DNA of 18,331 nucleotides, taken from the NCBI GenBank assembly GCA_905221605.1, contig CAJNDS010001452.1, positions 1 to 18,331 on the forward strand, read 5' to 3'. Origin of the DNA: Symbiodinium natans (taxonomy: Eukaryota; Sar; Dinophyceae; Suessiales; Symbiodiniaceae). The notes beneath the pieces were generated by a model. It did not search any database, was not told the DNA's origin, and saw only the letters and a program-made list of their open reading frames with translations. Both the position numbers and the translations under genes were made by a program. Positions 15,206 to 18,331 of this stretch are shown in pieces (the stretch's first letter is position 1; each line of letters opens with the position of its first letter).

Positions 15206-15871
15206 CGCCATTACCTCTGCCCAGCTCAAGTTGGAGTCGGGGTACCCTCTGGGCCTGAAGCGGCTGTCCACACCACCCGCGCTTGGATGCGGCGCCAAGC
15301 CTCAACCTCCGGTAAAGTGCTTGTGAAGCTGGACTTTGCCAATGCTTTCAACACAGTGTCCAGGCAGGCGGTGGTGGATGCGGCCGTGGCCCATTTTCCG
15401 GGCCTCGCAAGATGGGCGGCGTGGTGCTATGGGCAACCGACCTCGCTCCAGTTCGGGCCCTCGGTCAAGCTGCAATCAGCTGCGGGCGTTCAACAAGGCG
15501 ACCCTTTGGGCCCACTTCTCTTCGCTGCCGCCTTACAGCCACTTGCTGAGGCTCTCCGGGCCAGCCCGCTCGACCTGGCCCTCTTCTTTCTTGATGATGG
15601 TGTGATCGCTGGCGACGTAGCAGACGTTGGCCAGGCTTTGAGTGAGGTTCAACGACGGGGGGCTGCGCTTGGCTTACAGCTTAACCTGTCCAAATGCGAG
15701 GTCGTGGGAGTCGGACGGCTGGATGCTGACATGTTGCGGTCCCACCTGCCGGATGAGCTCCTCTTCAAGCCTGATGGCACCAGCCGCTTGCAGTGGAACT
15801 TCGAACTTCTGGGAGCCGCTGTGGGCGATGTCACATTCCATGCTATCCATGCCACGAGCAGGGTTAATCGC
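15206..15871 (+). pseudogene. Retroelement ORF segment 4: RT palm with motifs A-D
   Basis: Motif A VKLDFANAFN (catalytic Asp 15332-15334), motif B QGDPLGPLL (15494-15520), motif C FLDDG (15587-15601, catalytic Asp pair 15593-15598) and motif D GLQLNLSKCEV. All three catalytic aspartates are present. FLDD in place of the FADD seen in many non-LTR RTs is, from memory, normal for the dinoflagellate family. The frame then shifts near 15868-15874, just before LLEALGELED. Confidence 0.9.
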
Positions 15872-16581
15872 CGTTGCTGGAGGCGCTTGGTGAGTTAGAG
15901 GACGCCCAGGTAGGGTTGCGCTTGCTGAGGTCTTGCGCAGGCCACTGCCGGGTGGTGCATAGTATGCGGTGCTGTCCGCCACGCGGGCTGTCGCCAGCGC
16001 TTCAGCTCTTTGACTCCTCAGTCAGGGACTGCTTCGCTGCCCTCACTGGACTGCATCTCGATGCTGCGCAATGGGAACAAGCTGCCCGGGCACTCTCCTA
16101 TGCTGGCCTGGGTCTCCGATCCACCACAGCTGATGCCCCAGCAGCATTCCTTGCCTCACTCGGCGCCTGCCTCGACACCTGCCGGGCTATTGACCCCAGC
16201 TATGCTGACGCTGGGCTCGCTGTGGAGGTTGAGGTTGTCGAGGCGGTCGATGCTCTGAACCGCAACAGGGCTGCGCCCCTCGCTGCCCATCTGGCGCTCG
16301 GCATGAAGCAGAAGTCCCTCACTGCAGCGACTGACGAGGCGAGCTGGGTCCGTCAGCTTGCCAGCTGCTCGCTGACGTCTCGGGCCCTGCTTCGATCTGA
16401 GGCTGAACCCGGCGCGCGGGCCTTTCTGGCGGCCACTCCTTCAGGTCCCAAGCGCATCGAAACTGCCCTCTTCGTCACGGAGCTCCGGCAAAGACTTGGA
16501 GTCCCGGACGCTGCCGCTGACGCTTGGTGCCCCAAGTGTGACGGCGTCCTGGATGCGCTCTCTTTACATGCCGCAACCTGC
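15871..16581 (+). pseudogene. Retroelement ORF segment 5: RT thumb/linker and CCHC zinc motif
   Basis: Begins LLEALGELEDAQVGLRLLRS and continues Ala/Leu-rich for about 230 codons, the region following the RT palm. It ends in WCPKC...H...C: Cys 16528 and 16537, His 16567, Cys 16579, giving C-x2-C-x9-H-x3-C, the zinc motif that precedes the endonuclease in R2-like elements. Immediately after the last Cys the frame changes, and about eight residues usually seen before QRHN appear missing. Confidence 0.8.
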
Positions 16582-17183
16582 AGCGCCACAATGCAGTTCG
16601 CGACCTGCTCTGCAGGTGGGCTGAGCGAGCGGGCCTGTGCCCAGAGAAGGAGCGCCCAGGGCTTCTTCTCCCACAGCGCCCTGAGGAGGCTGGCAATGCT
16701 TTGCGGCGCCCCGCGGATGTGTACTTGCCCTGCTTGCGGGGATCTCCTGCTGCCCTTGACCTGGCCATTACGGCCGCACAGCAGCAGGAGACTCTCGCCC
16801 AGGCGGGTAACAAGGCACTTGCGGCTGCCCAAGCCTATGCTCAACACAAGGCGGCTCACTTGGACACAGCTCGCTTGTGCGAGTCTCAAGGCATCAAGTT
16901 CCTTCCCATGGTGGTGGAGAGCAGTGATGCATGGGAGCCGGCTGCGAGCAAAGTACTCCTGCAGATATCCCGCGCCGCGGCTGCGCGCACAGGCGCTGAC
17001 GCCGCTCTCCTTCACGCCGATCTGCTGCAAGAACTTTGTGTGACAATCCGCGCTCACCGCGCACGTGCAGTGCTGCGCCGTCGAGCGGAGCTAGTGGACG
17101 AAGCGCCACTGCCATGCTGGCAGACATTCGTGACGTTGTTCTTTACATGTTTGCCCCTTGAGATCCTTTGCAACGGAGTGTGA
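16582..17183 (+). pseudogene. Retroelement ORF segment 6: restriction-like endonuclease candidate
   Basis: Opens with LQRHNAVRDLLCRWAERAG, then ERPGLLLPQRPEE, RRPADVYLP (Asp 16716-16718) and PAALDLAIT (Asp 16758-16760). The two aspartates are 14 residues apart, fitting the PD-x(12-14)-D spacing of R2-type endonucleases; a Lys in AYAQHKAAH downstream could be the third catalytic residue. The frame is intact to TGA at 17181-17183, so this is the best preserved part. The assignment to the PD-(D/E)xK superfamily is by motif only. Confidence 0.7.
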
Positions 17184-17276
17184 GCCACCCCCAGAGCTTA
17201 CATGTGTGGAGACTTAGTTCTGGGTCAGCTGTCCACAGGGTGGTGTTTATAGGATTCGTTTTGCGCGCCAGCCTCT

Positions 17277-17347
17277 TTGGGTTCTGTCGGGTGTGGTGGG
17301 GGGTGGGTGGTTTTGGGGTGCTGAGGGGTTGGGGCTGAAAGGCTGGG
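17277..17347 (+). repeat. Flanking direct repeat, left copy
   Basis: TTGGGTTCTGTCGGGTGTGG... is G/T-rich, about 70 bases, and recurs with scattered substitutions at 18042-18111. It stands between the retroelement's 3' end and the 14-bp array. Bases 17184-17276 show nothing recognisable. Confidence 0.8.
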
Positions 17348-17368
17348 GTTTTGGGGGGTTTTCCCGAA

Positions 17369-17957
17369 TGCCCGTGGTGGTGGTCCCGTGGTGGTGGTCC
17401 CGTGGTGGTGGTCCGTGGTCCCCTGGTGGTTCGTCGTGGTGGTCCCACAGCGTGGTGGTGGTCCCGTGGTGGTGGTGCTCCTTTGGTGGTGGTGGTCCTG
17501 TGGTGGTGGTCTGTCGTGGTGGTGGCGGTGTCCGTGGTGGTGGTGGTGGTGGTCCCTGGTGGCCGTGGTGGTGGCCGTGGTGGTGGTCCGGTGGTGGTGG
17601 TCCTATGGTGGTGGCCGTCGCGGTGGTCCGTGGCGGTGGTCCGTGGCGGTGGTCCGTGGTGGTGGTCTCGTGGTGGTGGTTCCGTGGTGGTGGTCCCGTG
17701 GTGGTTGTCTCGTGGTGGTGGTGCCGTGGTGGTGGTCCCGTGGTGGTGGTCCCGTGGTGGTGGTCCGCGGCGGTCGTGGTGGTTGGTCCGTGGTGGTGGT
17801 CCGTGCCGGGGGTCCGTGCGGGTGGTCTGTGTTGGTGGTCGTGGTGGTGGTCTCGTGGTGGTGGTCTTGTGGTGGTGGTCTTGTGGTGGTGGTCTCGTGG
17901 TGGTGGTCTTGCGGTGGTGGTCTCGTGGTGGTGGTCTCGTGGTGGTGGTCCGTGGTT
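17369..17957 (+). repeat. 14-bp minisatellite array, GTGGTGGTGGTCCC
   Basis: About 590 bases of a degenerate 14-bp unit (GTGGTGGTGGTCCC, later GTGGTGGTGGTCTC/TTGT). Since 14 is not a multiple of 3, all three plus frames stay open and give long Val/Trp/Gly/Arg-rich ORFs (17293-17982, 17351-18157, 17388-18110), which are artefacts. Units drift from CCCG to TCTCG flavour toward the 3' side. Confidence 0.93.
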
Positions 17958-18041
17958 TACATTATATCATATTTTGCGATGAACATGATAGTTTCGGGTT
18001 CGTGGTTCTTATTAGTTTGTTTTTGCTTTTGTTGTGTTGGT

Positions 18042-18111
18042 TTGGGTTTTGTTGGGTGCGGTGGGGGATGGGTGGTTTTGGGGTGGGAGAGGCTGGGGCT
18101 GAAGGATTGAG
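18042..18111 (+). repeat. Flanking direct repeat, right copy
   Basis: TTGGGTTTTGTTGGGTGCGG...GGGTGGTTTTGGGG...GGCTGGGGCTGAA matches the left copy in order and length. Separated from the array by a short AT-rich stretch (17955-18040). Confidence 0.8.
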
Positions 18112-18331
18112 GGGGGTGTGGGGAAGGCCGAGGGCTTGGATTTGGGGTTGTGGTTGAGGGATTGGGATTTGAGGGGTTAGGGTTGAGAGGTTGAGGAGGA
18201 TTTGATGAGGGATTGTTTAGGGTTTCGGGGGGAATGATTGAAGGGAGGTATTATTGAAGGGAAGAAATCTTAGAGGGAGGGATCTTCGGTGTTATTGAGA
18301 AATTATTGAGGGATGATTGTGTGATTATTGA
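18112..18331 (+). repeat. G/T-rich then ATTATTGA-rich tail, low complexity
   Basis: Degenerate GGGTTAGGGTTGAGAGG-type sequence, one TTTAGGGTTT (18216-18225), and at the end repeated TTATTGA motifs (18251, 18291, 18304, 18325). It runs off the window. No gene. Confidence 0.7.

Larger units (their letters stand above)
14030..17183 (+). mobile_element. Degenerate non-LTR retrotransposon, R2/NeSL-like plan
   Basis: Six consecutive plus-strand segments in changing frames together encode N-terminal zinc fingers, a reverse transcriptase, a CCHC zinc motif and a C-terminal restriction-like endonuclease candidate. In R2/NeSL-type elements a single ORF has this order and the endonuclease nicks the target to prime reverse transcription. 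Dinoflagellate genomes hold very many related copies (from memory). This copy has five frame changes and an apparent internal deletion, so it should be inactive. The 5' boundary is uncertain (first recognised sequence near 14030); the last frame stops at TGA 17181-17183. No LTRs, poly(A) tail or target-site duplication were found. Confidence 0.8.

Noticed and set aside
17293-18157. Three long plus-strand ORFs rich in Val, Trp, Gly and Arg
   Set aside because: Produced by the 14-bp repeat, whose unit length leaves all three frames without stops.
18216-18225. Telomere (TTTAGGG) array at the window end
   Set aside because: Only one full unit in degenerate G/T-rich sequence; not a telomere tract.
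1-18331. Dinoflagellate spliced-leader gene (CCGTAGCCATTTTGGCTCAAG)
   Set aside because: Scanned by eye on both strands without a match; only short TTTTGGC strings, as near 9888, were seen.

Overview
This looks like nuclear DNA of a dinoflagellate, possibly Symbiodiniaceae-like. The judgement rests on a reverse transcriptase pseudogene at about 14.0-17.2 kb whose motifs (a GEAS-x-PGP N-terminal motif, a zinc-finger block, an FLDD active site, a LEALGELEDAQVGL stretch) match, from memory, a family very abundant in dinoflagellate genomes. Supporting signs are the GC-rich, repeat-laden sequence, the lack of bacterial-style operons, and short open segments behind pyrimidine-tract AG sites, some followed by GC donors, which dinoflagellate introns often use. 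No database search was possible, so the organism call is an inference.

Layout. From 0.4 to 12.6 kb there is no long intact gene, only a scatter of short plus-strand segments that read like exons of one or more intron-rich genes (best at 2966-3181, 4477-4570, 4628-5010, 5253-5286, 5484-5605, 5955-6062, 8847-8987, 11810-11865 and 12176-12298). I recognise none of their products. Between them lie GA/CT microsatellites, a 74-base pyrimidine-packed candidate intron, a foldback/direct repeat cluster (6.55-6.96 kb), a 10-bp minisatellite (7.96 kb), a 26/18-bp alternating minisatellite (8.46-8.61 kb), and many 8-12 bp tandem duplications, one of which breaks the reading frame of a candidate exon.

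From 12.7 to 13.75 kb the sequence is more AT-rich and entirely repeat-like: a 20/21-base inverted repeat, a segment present twice as direct copies, a TATA-like site, and a run of GAAAATTCC-N-GGAATTTTC palindromes. A G-run tract (13.84-13.90 kb) precedes the retroelement.

The retroelement (about 14.03-17.18 kb, plus strand) is the only confidently identified gene-like object. It has N-terminal zinc fingers, an RT with motifs A-D intact, a CCHC zinc motif, and a C-terminal restriction-like endonuclease candidate (RHN, RPAD, ALD motifs). That order is the plan of R2/NeSL-type non-LTR retrotransposons with one ORF. It is broken by five frame changes, all the same direction, including what look like an internal deletion and several small ones. 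Downstream is a roughly 0.6-kb array of a 14-bp GTGGTGGTGGTCCC unit framed by two direct copies of a roughly 70-bp repeat, then T/G-rich sequence to the end. No rRNA, tRNA, spliced-leader gene or CRISPR array was seen.
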